Source: Bradyrhizobium sp. SRS-191 | GTDB lineage: Bacteria; Pseudomonadota; Alphaproteobacteria; Rhizobiales; Xanthobacteraceae | Length of the DNA: 64,000 nt | Assembly (NCBI RefSeq): GCF_024586915.1 | Contig: NZ_JANBVS010000011.1 | Location: 186,001-250,000 of the forward strand | Direction of reading: 5' to 3' | In this document: one piece after another, positions 41,735 through 50,056 of the stretch | How positions within the stretch are numbered: the stretch's first letter is position 1 | How the letters are laid out: every line of letters begins with the position of its first letter | Notes under the pieces: generated by a model | Database searches by the model: none | What the model was told of the DNA's origin: nothing | What the model saw: only the letters and a program-made list of their open reading frames with translations | Made by a program: the position numbers and the translations under genes

Positions 41735-43885
41735 TCAGGCCGCGCGGACGTTGCTGAGGAACCGGTTGACCTCCTGTCGCAGCCGGTCGCTCTCCTGAGA
41801 CAGCGACTGCGCCGCCGACAACACGTTGCCGGAGGCCGAGCCGGTCTGGGCTGCGCCTTGCTGGACGTCAACGATGTTGGTGTTGACCTCGGTGGTGCCG
41901 CGCGACGCCTCCTGGATGTTGCGCGAGATCTCCTGCGTCGCGGCGCCCTGCTGCTCGACGGCCGCGGCGATGGTCGAGGAGATTTCCGACAGCCGCTCGA
42001 TCGTCGTGCTGATCTCCTTGATCGCCGAGACCGATTCCTGGGTGGCCGACTGGATGCCCGAGATCTGCTGGGCGATCTCGCCCGTGGCCTTCGAGGTCTG
42101 CTCGGCGAGCGCCTTGACCTCGGATGCGACCACCGCGAAACCGCGGCCGGCATCGCCGGCGCGCGCCGCCTCGATCGTCGCGTTCAACGCGAGCAGGTTG
42201 GTCTGGCCGGCGATGGTGTTGATCAGCTCGACGACATCGCCGATCCGTGCGGCCGCCTTCGACAGCTCGTTGACGCGGTCATTGGTGACCCGGGCCTGTT
42301 CGACGGCGCCTGTGGCCATTCTGGCCGATTCCTGGACCTGACGGCTGATCTCGGTGACGGAGGAGGTCAGCTCCTCCGTGGCCGAGGCGACCGACTGGAC
42401 GTTGGTCGACGCCTGCTCGGATGCAGCCGCCACGGTGGTGGCCAGCTGCTGGGATCGCGCTGCGTTCGAGGACAGCGTGCCCGCCGACGTCTCGAGCTGC
42501 GACGAAGCCGCCGACACGGTTTGCACGATGCCGCCGATCGCGCCTTCGAACTCGCTTGCAAGCTGGTTCATCCCTGCCTTGCGCTTGACCTCGGCCGTGC
42601 GCTGCACCGCCTTCACTTCCTCGCTGTTGAAGCGGACGATGGACTGCACCGTCTGCAGATTGCGCAGCGCATCGCCGACCTCGTCATCGCGCTCCACCGG
42701 AATGCGATTGTCGAGCTTGCCCCCGGTGATGTTCTGCATCGCCTCGTTCAGGACGCCGACCGGCCGCAGCACCGCGCGGATGGTCTGCAGGCTGAACAGC
42801 GCGCCGAGCCCGATGCCGGCCAGGATCAATGCTGCGACGAGCCCGAACACGACTTCGTACTGACCTTCCGCTTCCTCGTAGAGTCGCTTGGCTTCCTTGA
42901 CCTGGATGGCGACGAGCTTTTCGAGCTCGTGTTTTGACGCCTCGAACAGATCATGTCCCTTGGTGGCGATATGCTCGCTCGCCTCGTCGAACTTGCGCTG
43001 CTGAAGCATGGCCAGTGCGGGCTTGATGCCTTCCTCGAGATACGCCTTGCGCTTGATCGCGTAGGCGTCGGCGACCGTCTTCTCTTCCGGCGTCAGATAG
43101 CTCGCCATGTAGTCGGCCCAGAGCTTCGAAATGCGCGCGCTATTTTCGTCGACCAGCGTGCCGATCCCGTCGATCGGCCTGCCGGCCTTGCCGTTGGTCG
43201 CTGCCGATTGCTGCGACGACATGTTGTGCAGGCTCCGGTCGCTGATCTCGAACAGCTGGGCCAGCGGCACAGTGCGGTCCTCATACATCGACTTCAGGCC
43301 GGCATTGCTGGACCGGGTGGACAGCAGGCCCGCCCCACCGATGATCAGCATGAAGAGGCTGAGCACCGCGGCAAGCGTCGTCAGCCGCGCCTTCAGCGTG
43401 CCGGTGAAGAATGACAGCCGGTCGAACACCGAGCGGTGTCGGATGACGCCGGCGCTGATCGTGTAGTCCTGCGCTTTGTTCTGGTTGAGCAGGCCATAGA
43501 CCTTCTCGGCTTCGGCGCGCTGGTCGGCCGGGAGCTTGGTCCGGATCGAGGTGTAGCCGGTGATCTCGCCGTTCTCGCGAATGGCGGAGGCGGTCGCCAG
43601 CACCCAGTAGAAGTCACCGTTCTTGCGGCGGTTCTTGACCGCGCCGGCCCACGGCTTGCCCTGCTTCAGGGTGTCCCAGAGATTTTCGAACGCCGCCGGC
43701 GGCATGTCGGGATGGCGGATGATGTTGTGCGGCTGGCCCATCAGCTCGTCGGGCGTGAAGCCGGCTGCATCGACAAACTGATCGTTGAAATAGGTCAGCC
43801 TGCCCTTGAGATCGGTGCGTGAGACAATCAGCGTCTCGTCCGTGATCGGATATTCAGTGGTCGTGACCGGCAGATTCTTGCGCAC
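41735..43885 (-). CDS. Methyl-accepting chemotaxis protein with Aer-type PAS domain
   Basis: A 716-residue receptor. An N-terminal PAS domain (about 12-125; TYFNDQFVDAAGFTPDELMG, QPHNIIRHPDMPPAAFENLW, RRKNGDFYWVLA) is of the Aer type, which may bind FAD for redox sensing. A membrane helix at about 188-210, a periplasmic four-helix region (about 215-345), a second helix (about 347-370), HAMP, and the signalling domain (about 480-700, tip IAGQTNLLALNATIEAARAG) follow. No C-terminal CheR-docking pentapeptide is evident. It should guide energy or oxygen taxis by acting on CheA-CheW. It converges with the DUF3124 gene. Confidence 0.88.
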   Translation of the reverse strand: MRKNLPVTTTEYPITDETLIVSRTDLKGRLTYFNDQFVDAAGFTPDELMGQPHNIIRHPDMPPAAFENLWDTLKQGKPWAGAVKNRRKNGDFYWVLATASAIRENGEITGYTSIRTKLPADQRAEAEKVYGLLNQNKAQDYTISAGVIRHRSVFDRLSFFTGTLKARLTTLAAVLSLFMLIIGGAGLLSTRSSNAGLKSMYEDRTVPLAQLFEISDRSLHNMSSQQSAATNGKAGRPIDGIGTLVDENSARISKLWADYMASYLTPEEKTVADAYAIKRKAYLEEGIKPALAMLQQRKFDEASEHIATKGHDLFEASKHELEKLVAIQVKEAKRLYEEAEGQYEVVFGLVAALILAGIGLGALFSLQTIRAVLRPVGVLNEAMQNITGGKLDNRIPVERDDEVGDALRNLQTVQSIVRFNSEEVKAVQRTAEVKRKAGMNQLASEFEGAIGGIVQTVSAASSQLETSAGTLSSNAARSQQLATTVAAASEQASTNVQSVASATEELTSSVTEISRQVQESARMATGAVEQARVTNDRVNELSKAAARIGDVVELINTIAGQTNLLALNATIEAARAGDAGRGFAVVASEVKALAEQTSKATGEIAQQISGIQSATQESVSAIKEISTTIERLSEISSTIAAAVEQQGAATQEISRNIQEASRGTTEVNTNIVDVQQGAAQTGSASGNVLSAAQSLSQESDRLRQEVNRFLSNVRAA

Positions 43886-44786
43886 GCGTCGTGGTCTCCA
43901 GTTGCATCATTGCATTCGGATTCGGAATTCCCACCCTGGAACTGCGCTAGAGAGCCACCGATCGTTAAAACTTGCGTAAAGCCCGGGCACCGTATGACTA
44001 CGCGTTGTGCATGAGGGGCCAGCGTGGCTGCGATCGCACGGCCGGTAATATGCACGTCAGGATGCATAGCTTCGTCCCGCGGCGCGCTGGCGCCCGGGTC
44101 TTTCGGTAGCGAGCCCTCGCAAACCGAGGGCGCGGGGAATGCCGGGTGAAGGCCTCACCCATGGCCCGCCTGCAGTAAGAAAAGCAGGCGGCAGTCACCA
44201 CAGGTTCAGCCGATCGACCCGGCATTCCCCGCGCGATAGTTTTAACGGCTTATACGCGATCTCCCCGGGGACCGGGCTGTCTTGCCCCCGTCATCCGCGC
44301 CGTGCATTTCGCACCGTCGACGGACTTGACCTCAGCATCGGGAGGTCAGGACCACGCGACTTCGCCGTCCGCGCAACGATGCCCGTCATGCACCGCCACC
44401 GCGTCCACCGCATCCCGCCCCAACGTCCGTGACGACGCGTACGCCCCTCGCAACGAGGCAGGATGGGCGGATCATACATGAATTCTGGAAAAGCGAAAGA
44501 GAAAAGTTTGGTGTGCGCGTCGATCTCTTCCGAAATCCGGAAGCCCCCGGCGTGTCGTCGTATGAGGCCTGATTGGGCTCCACGGCCTCACCGGCAGATC
44601 CTGCGCGGTGCCCGACGCCTGCGCGTTGCCCGACGCGCCGAAGTCACACTCGAGGAGGTTGGGCGGCTCGATGGATGATCCAGGCAGCCGAGCAATGGCA
44701 TTCCGCCCCGCATGATGTTATGAGCAAAGGAAGATTCCCGCTGACGGAGCCGTCGTCTCCGCGCTCGCACAGGGACGGATCACCGC
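43886..44786. other. Intergenic, carries the second multi-hairpin element
   Basis: No gene is convincing in these 901 bases. The first 227 bases probably hold the chemoreceptor promoter, and 44113-44506 is the dispersed multi-hairpin element. After it, DNA to 44786 shows only a possible promoter for the LysM gene; the sequence just before its ATG (GGGACGGATCACCGC) is a weak ribosome site. Confidence 0.6.
44113..44506 (+). repeat. Dispersed multi-hairpin element, copy 2
   Basis: Same orientation and order as 17013-17432. Stems: GCCCTCG/CGAGGGC (44113-44119 with 44125-44131); a 16-bp outer stem GCGGGGAATGCCGGGT (44132-44147) with 44217-44232; the inner CCGCCTGC/GCAGGCGG (44166-44173 with 44184-44191); and TGACCTC/GAGGTCA (44327-44333 with 44342-44348), where copy 1 has TGACACC/GGTGTCA. 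The conserved GTCAGGACCACGCGACTT block follows the last stem in both. Confidence 0.82.
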
Positions 44787-46028
44787 ATGAGCATCGGAAA
44801 AGGCGGACGATTGATCTGGGGGGGCGGCGCTGTTGCGGCGCTCGCGATCGCAGGCGTAGCCATCGCGGTCGCGCACGGCTTCGGTCTCGATTTCTCGATC
44901 TTCAAGCGTGACGGGACGTCTGCGAGCCAGGATGCCGCGGTCGTGCCGAGCTCTCCGACAGCCGGTGCGCCCGCTGCTCCGCAGCACGCCAGCGTGGCCG
45001 AGCCGCGTACGGCGGACAAAGGCGGCGCGAGCCAGACCGCGGCCGCGCTGGCGTCAGCGCAACAGCAGGCGAGCGGGCTGGCTGCGCTGCTGGCGCCGGT
45101 GGCGCCGCCGGCGGCGGAGAGCGACGGGCCGTCGTTCGATGTGGTCAGCGTGGAGCCAACGGGCGACACCGTCGTTGCGGGTCGTGCCGCGCCAGGCGCG
45201 ACCGTCGAGTTGTTGCGCAATGGCGAGCCGCATGCGCGGGTGGTCGCCGATCGCTCGGGTCAATTCTCGATGGTGCCGCCGCCGCTGCCCGCCGGGACGT
45301 TCGATCTGACCTTGCGGGCCAAGCAGTCGGATGGCCGCGAGATGTCGTCCAAGCAGAGCGTGGCGGTGGTGGTCGAGGCTAGCAAGCGGCCGGCGACGGT
45401 CGCGGTGATCGCGCCGGACCAGCCGACGCGCGTGCTGTCGAAGCCGGCCGCCTCGGCGCCGCTGGCGGTTGCGGTCGACGCGGTCGACTTCGAGCCGAAC
45501 GGCCATCTGCGCGTCAGCGGCCGTGCCCGGCCCGGGGCGACCGTGCGGATCTATCTCAACGACCGCCTCGTCAGCACGGCGACGGCCGCTGCGGATGGCC
45601 GCGTCGCGACGACCATCAAGGATGCCGCCTGGGCCGGCAAGGACCGGCTGCGGTTCGACGAGGTCGATGCCAAGAGCGGCGCCGTTCAGGCGCGCGCGGA
45701 GGTGCCGTTGAACGTGCCGGACGCGCTGACCACGGCCGCGCTGCCTGCCGCCGCGGCCCAGGGGCAGGGAAGCGGCGGTGCTCCCGGCGCGCGCACGCAG
45801 CTCGCATCGGCATCGCCGGCCGACCTCAAGGACGTTGCCGCGTCACCCGCGCGCAGCGGCGCCAGGACGATCACCGTGTCGCGCGGCGACAGCCTGTGGC
45901 ACATCAGCCGCCGTCTCCTCGGCGAAGGCACGCGCTATGCGGTCATCTACCGCGCCAACCGTGAGCAGATCCGCCGGCCGGATCTGATCTATCCCGGCCA
46001 GGTGTTCGTGCTGCCGGCCAAGCGATAG
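44787..46028 (+). CDS. LysM peptidoglycan-binding protein with Ig-like repeats
   Basis: A 413-residue protein anchored by an N-terminal membrane helix (about 10-32). An Ala-rich linker is followed by two Ig-like bacterial repeats (about 110-210 and 225-310; both contain GATVxxxxN-type strands such as APGATVELLRNGEP and RPGATVRIYLNDRL). A LysM domain ends the protein (about 360-412; ISRRLLGEGTRYAVIYRANR, QIRRPDLIYPGQVFVLP). It probably spans from membrane to peptidoglycan in the periplasm. No catalytic domain is present. Such proteins may help organise wall enzymes, but that is inference. Confidence 0.85.
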   Translation: MSIGKGGRLIWGGGAVAALAIAGVAIAVAHGFGLDFSIFKRDGTSASQDAAVVPSSPTAGAPAAPQHASVAEPRTADKGGASQTAAALASAQQQASGLAALLAPVAPPAAESDGPSFDVVSVEPTGDTVVAGRAAPGATVELLRNGEPHARVVADRSGQFSMVPPPLPAGTFDLTLRAKQSDGREMSSKQSVAVVVEASKRPATVAVIAPDQPTRVLSKPAASAPLAVAVDAVDFEPNGHLRVSGRARPGATVRIYLNDRLVSTATAAADGRVATTIKDAAWAGKDRLRFDEVDAKSGAVQARAEVPLNVPDALTTAALPAAAAQGQGSGGAPGARTQLASASPADLKDVAASPARSGARTITVSRGDSLWHISRRLLGEGTRYAVIYRANREQIRRPDLIYPGQVFVLPAKR

Positions 46029-46065
46029 GGCATTGCCAGAGCCACCCAAAGACCGTCCTGGACAC

Positions 46066-47505
46066 CTACGTAAGTAGCTCGTGTGCCAGCTCGCCGAGAC
46101 GGGCGACGCTGCGCTCGATCCGCGCGTCCCAATCATGGCTGCAGCTCAGTCGCAGGCAGTTGCGATAGCCTGATGTCGCCGTGAACAGACCGCCGGGCAC
46201 GAAGCAGATGCGCTCGCGGATGGCGCTGACATAGAGTGCGTCGGAGTTGAACTGCTCCGGCAGCTCCAGCCACAGCACGAAGCCGCCCTTGGGGTCGGTC
46301 ATCCGTGTGTCCGTTGGGAAGCTGCGGTCGACCACGCGGCGCATGCGGTCGACGTTGTCGGCGAACGCCTTGCGGATGCGGCGCAGATGGGCGTCGTAGC
46401 CGCCGGACTTGAGAAAGTCGGCCATCGCCTTTTGCGGCAAGGCCGCGCCGCTCAGCGACAGCGCGAATTTTGCCGCGAGAATTTCATCGTGACGGCGGTT
46501 GGCGGCGAGCCAGCCGATGCGATAACCCGGCGCGATGGTCTTCGAGAACGAGCTGCACAGGATGATGTCGGCGTTCGGTCCGATCGCGGCGAACGGGCGC
46601 GGCCGGTCGTCGCCGAAACTGATGTCGCCGTAGATGTCGTCCTCGATCAGCGGCACGCCGTGGCGCGTGAGCACGCGGATGATCGCAGCCTTCCTCGCAT
46701 CGTCGGTGCGCGTGCCCAGCGGATTGTTGAAGCTCGAGGCGAAAAGGCAGGCGGCGACGCGACGTGTGCCGAGCGCTTTGTCGAGCGCGGCGACGTCGAC
46801 GCCGCTGGCAGGATCCGTCGGCAGCTCGAGCGCGCGCAGGCCGCGGGCCTCGAGCACCTGCAGCAGGCCGAAATAGGTCGGGGATTCGATCGCGACCGTG
46901 TCGCCCGGCTTCGTTGTGACGCCGAGCGCGATGTTCAGCGCCTCGGTGCAGCCATTGGTGATGAGCACGCCATCGGGCGGCACCGCGTGCCCGAGCCGCA
47001 GGGCACGCTCGGAGATCTGGCCGCGCAGCTCGGCATCGCCATGCGGATCGGCGTAGATGTTGTAGTGGCGGCCATGGACGCGGGCACAGCGGGCGAGGTG
47101 GCGGTCCAGCCGCTCGGCCGCGAGCAGACTTGCGCTCGGGAGGGCGCAGCCGAGCGGCGCGTAGGACGGGTCGCCGGCGTAGGAGAGCACGCTGAACACG
47201 GGACTTGATACGGCGACCGGCCTGGCCCGTTGCGGCGGCTGCGACGCGGTCGGCAGCGCGCGCTGCCGGTGGCTCCGCTGCGTGACGTAGAAGCCGGATT
47301 TCGGCCGGGCCTCCAGCACGCCGCGATCCTCCAGCAGGCGATAGGCCTGCACCGCCGTCGTCAGGCTGACCTGATGCTGGGACGCGAAGGCGCGTACCGA
47401 GGGCGCGCGCATGCCCGGACGCAGCACACCGGCATCGACAAGGGCCGTGACGCGGGCTGCAAGGTCTTCGTAGAGCGGCGGGGAGGAGGAGGTGCGCTGG
47501 TCCAT
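46066..47505 (-). CDS. MocR-type regulator (GntR HTH fused to aminotransferase domain)
   Basis: The ATG at 47505 (MDQRTSSSPPLYEDLAARVT) gives 479 residues; an ATG three codons upstream is possible. A winged HTH (about 8-75; VRAFASQHQVSLTTAVQAYR) is fused to a fold-type I aminotransferase-like domain with LITNGCTEALNIALGVTTKP, FASSFNNPLGT, IEDDIYGDISF and SSFSKTIAPGYRIGW (PLP Lys). MocR proteins sense PLP-bound ligands rather than act as enzymes. Divergent from an aminotransferase gene with a TACAGAT/ATCTGTA repeat at its own start codon, it probably controls that gene and itself. Confidence 0.88.
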   Translation of the reverse strand: MDQRTSSSPPLYEDLAARVTALVDAGVLRPGMRAPSVRAFASQHQVSLTTAVQAYRLLEDRGVLEARPKSGFYVTQRSHRQRALPTASQPPQRARPVAVSSPVFSVLSYAGDPSYAPLGCALPSASLLAAERLDRHLARCARVHGRHYNIYADPHGDAELRGQISERALRLGHAVPPDGVLITNGCTEALNIALGVTTKPGDTVAIESPTYFGLLQVLEARGLRALELPTDPASGVDVAALDKALGTRRVAACLFASSFNNPLGTRTDDARKAAIIRVLTRHGVPLIEDDIYGDISFGDDRPRPFAAIGPNADIILCSSFSKTIAPGYRIGWLAANRRHDEILAAKFALSLSGAALPQKAMADFLKSGGYDAHLRRIRKAFADNVDRMRRVVDRSFPTDTRMTDPKGGFVLWLELPEQFNSDALYVSAIRERICFVPGGLFTATSGYRNCLRLSCSHDWDARIERSVARLGELAHELLT

Positions 47506-47566
47506 ACAGATCATCCAATCGCAAATCTGTACCGGTGACAATCGGGGTCGTTTGTATCTGTCATCC
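47505..47566. promoter_or_regulatory. Candidate MocR binding sites
   Basis: TACAGAT (47505-47511) and ATCTGTA (47525-47531) form a perfect inverted repeat with 13 bases between, and GTATCTGTCATCC (47554-47566) is a third, partial copy. The first site covers the regulator's start codon, which would suit autorepression. Spaced ATCTGT-like half-sites are common for MocR operators. Confidence 0.55.
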
Positions 47567-47612
47567 CCGGTCCTCCGAGCGGTAGCTTGAGCGCATCATT
47601 CGGAGCTCATCC

Positions 47613-48749
47613 ATGCCTTACGTGCCCGGCCGTTTCCCGCACAACGACATCATCAGCCTGACCTCGCAGCCGGCGCGTTACGATCTCGCCGAGAGCATCG
47701 GCCCGGATCTCAGGCTCGGCGCGCTGCTCGCGGAAGGGCTCAGCAGTCATCTGAAGGATCTCGCGTTGAGCTACGGTCCGACCGAGGGCCACGCCGAGTT
47801 GCGAGGGCTGATCGCCGCGCGACACGGGGTCGGCGCCGACGATGTCATCACCACCATCGGCAGCATGCAGGCGCTGTTCCTGCTCGCCTTCGTTCTCGGT
47901 GAGCCCGGTGCGGAGGCCGTGATCGGACGGCCGGCGTTTCCCAATGCGCGCAACGTGCTTGCGTCGGTGGGCCTGCGCGTTGTCGATTGGTCGCTCCATT
48001 TCGACGACGGCTATCGTTTCGACATCGACCGCCTGCGATCGCTGCTGACGGCGCGCACGCGGCTGGTCAGCCTGGCCTCGCCGCAGAATCCGTCCGGCGT
48101 GGCGATGTCCCATCGCGAGCTGCGCGAGGTGCTCGCGGCGATGGACGAGATCTGTCCCGAGGCTTTCCTGCTGGTGGATGAGACCTATCGCGAGGCGGTG
48201 CATGGCGAGGCGGAGCCGCGTCCGAGCGTCGTTGCGCAGGATCGCCGCATTATCAGCTGCGCGTCGTTCTCGAAATGCCATGGTGCGCCGGGCATCCGCA
48301 CCGGATGGATGATCACGCGCGACGAGGCGCTGCGCGCGCAGCTCGCGCTCGGCAAGTTCAACACGACGATCTCGAACTCTGTCGTCGATGAAGCGATTGC
48401 GCTGCTCATCCTGCGCCGGCTGGACACGATCATGCGCGACCGGCGCCGTCATCTCGCCGCGGGCCTGGCGCGGGCCGCCGCGTTCGTTGCCGATCATGCC
48501 AGGCTGATCGAATGGATCAGGCCGGATGCCGGCGCGCTGTGCTGCATCAGGCTGCGGCGTGAGATGTTCGACGACGGGGACGTGGAGCGCTTTCATCGCG
48601 GGCTGGCTGCGCGTGAAACACGCGTTGCGCCGGGATCGTGGTTCGGCGACGAATCGCGGGTCTTTCGTCTCGGCTTCGGCGTGCTGCCGTTGCCCGAGCT
48701 CGACGAGGCGCTGCATCGCGTGGCGCAGGCGCTGACAGCGGCGACGTGA
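47613..48749 (+). CDS. PLP-dependent aminotransferase under MocR control
   Basis: A 378-residue class I/II enzyme. ISLTSQPARYDLAESIGPDL, LSYGPTEGHAELRGLIAARH, TIGSMQALFLLAFVLGEPG, LASPQNPSGVAMS (cofactor Asn), VDETYREAVHG (Asp/Tyr) and CASFSKCHGAPGIRTGWMI (Schiff-base Lys) are present. FRLGFGVLPLPEL near the end has the carboxylate Arg position. The substrate cannot be named; the subgroup includes enzymes for unusual amino acids. A cystathionine beta-lyase-like gene follows on the same strand with about 100 bases between. Confidence 0.85.
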   Translation: MPYVPGRFPHNDIISLTSQPARYDLAESIGPDLRLGALLAEGLSSHLKDLALSYGPTEGHAELRGLIAARHGVGADDVITTIGSMQALFLLAFVLGEPGAEAVIGRPAFPNARNVLASVGLRVVDWSLHFDDGYRFDIDRLRSLLTARTRLVSLASPQNPSGVAMSHRELREVLAAMDEICPEAFLLVDETYREAVHGEAEPRPSVVAQDRRIISCASFSKCHGAPGIRTGWMITRDEALRAQLALGKFNTTISNSVVDEAIALLILRRLDTIMRDRRRHLAAGLARAAAFVADHARLIEWIRPDAGALCCIRLRREMFDDGDVERFHRGLAARETRVAPGSWFGDESRVFRLGFGVLPLPELDEALHRVAQALTAAT

Positions 48750-48846
48750 GCAGGAGGCTGGCATCGGCCGAGCGTCGAGACGTTGTCAGCGCGCTGCGCG
48801 CGCGATTGCGCTACGATCGTCGCCGGCATTGTCTCACGAGGTTTCC

Positions 48847-50013
48847 ATGCACGATCTCACCCGCTGCGTTCAGCATCCTGCCGTATCCCAGGACGGCTTC
48901 AAGTCGCTGGCCGTTCCGACCCATCGCGCCTCGACGATCGTCTATGACGATCCGCAGGATTTTGCGCGGCGCGCCGCGCGCGGCCTGGATGGCTACACCT
49001 ATGGCCTGCATGGCACGCCGACGACCCGGACGCTGGAGGCGCAGATCACGGCATTGCACGGCGGCGAGCGCACCGTGCTGGTTCCGAGTGGGCAGGCTGC
49101 GGTCGCGATCACGATGCTTGCCGTGCTCAAGCCGGGTGACAAGGTGCTGATCCCGGATCACGTCTATCCGCCGGTGCGCCATCTCTGCGCGACCTATCTC
49201 GCCTCGCGCGGTATCGCGCATGAGGTCTACGACCCGCTGATCGGGGGCGGCATCAGCGATCTCATCGATGCCGGCACGAAGCTGGTCTGGCTGGAATCGC
49301 CGGGCTCGGGCACGATGGAGGTGCAGGATGTGCCGGCGATCGCGCGGGCCGCGAAGGCTGCGGGCGTGCTCACCGGCTGCGACAACACCTGGGCGAGCCC
49401 GCTGCTGTTCAAGCCGCTGGCGCATGGCGTCGATTTCGCGGTGGAGGCGCTGACCAAATATGTCGGCGGCCATTCCGACCTGCTGCTCGGCTCGATCACG
49501 GTCAGGGATCTCAGCTTGCGCAAGGCGCTCAAGGATGTGCTGGGCGTACTCGGGATCGGCGTGTCGCCCGACGAGGCGGCGCTGGCGCTGCGCGGCATCG
49601 AGACCATGGGCGTGCGCATGGCGCATTCCGGGCGCGTCGCGCTGGAGTTCGCCGAGCGGCTGCAAGCCGCGCCGGCCATCGCGCGCGTGCTGCATCCGGC
49701 GCTGCCGTCCTGTCCCGGCCACGAGGTGTTCGTGCGTGACTTCAAGGCTGCGAGCACCGTGTTCAGCCTCGTCATCAAGCCGGAGTTTGCAACACGGGTC
49801 TATTCTGCGCTCGGTCATCTCAGGATGTTCGCGATCGGCGCCTCCTGGGGCGGCACCCACAGCCTGATCGCGCCGATGGATGTCACGGCCGACCGCACGG
49901 TGCGGCCATGGAATGCAGCGGAAGGCTTGGTGCGGCTGAGCATCGGGCTGGAGGAGCCCGGCGAGCTCTGGGCGGATCTGTCGCGGTTTCTGGATGCGCT
50001 CGAAACCTCCTGA
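48847..50013 (+). CDS. metC: Cystathionine beta-lyase-like PLP enzyme
   Basis: A 388-residue member of the Cys/Met metabolism PLP family; the ATG at 48847 has ACGAGG just upstream, while a TTG six codons earlier is weaker. GYTYGLHGTPTTRTLEAQIT, VLVPSGQAAVAITMLAVLKP, WLESPGSGTMEVQDVPAIAR and the PLP Lys in EALTKYVGGHSDLLLGSI are all present. It probably cleaves cystathionine to homocysteine, but members also act as other C-S lyases. The setting beside a MocR-controlled aminotransferase suggests a sulfur or amino-acid salvage role. Confidence 0.85.
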   Translation: MHDLTRCVQHPAVSQDGFKSLAVPTHRASTIVYDDPQDFARRAARGLDGYTYGLHGTPTTRTLEAQITALHGGERTVLVPSGQAAVAITMLAVLKPGDKVLIPDHVYPPVRHLCATYLASRGIAHEVYDPLIGGGISDLIDAGTKLVWLESPGSGTMEVQDVPAIARAAKAAGVLTGCDNTWASPLLFKPLAHGVDFAVEALTKYVGGHSDLLLGSITVRDLSLRKALKDVLGVLGIGVSPDEAALALRGIETMGVRMAHSGRVALEFAERLQAAPAIARVLHPALPSCPGHEVFVRDFKAASTVFSLVIKPEFATRVYSALGHLRMFAIGASWGGTHSLIAPMDVTADRTVRPWNAAEGLVRLSIGLEEPGELWADLSRFLDALETS

Positions 50014-50018
50014 GACAT

Positions 50019-50050
50019 GCCGGCCCACGGCTTGCGCGCCGCGGGCCGGC
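50019..50050. terminator. Hairpin between convergent metC-like and TonB receptor genes
   Basis: GCCGGCCCACGGC (50019-50031) pairs with GCCGCGGGCCGGC (50038-50050) with one mismatch. It fills the 43-base gap between two converging stops, as a bidirectional terminator would, though no T run follows. Confidence 0.5.
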
Positions 50051-50056
50051 CCGTCG

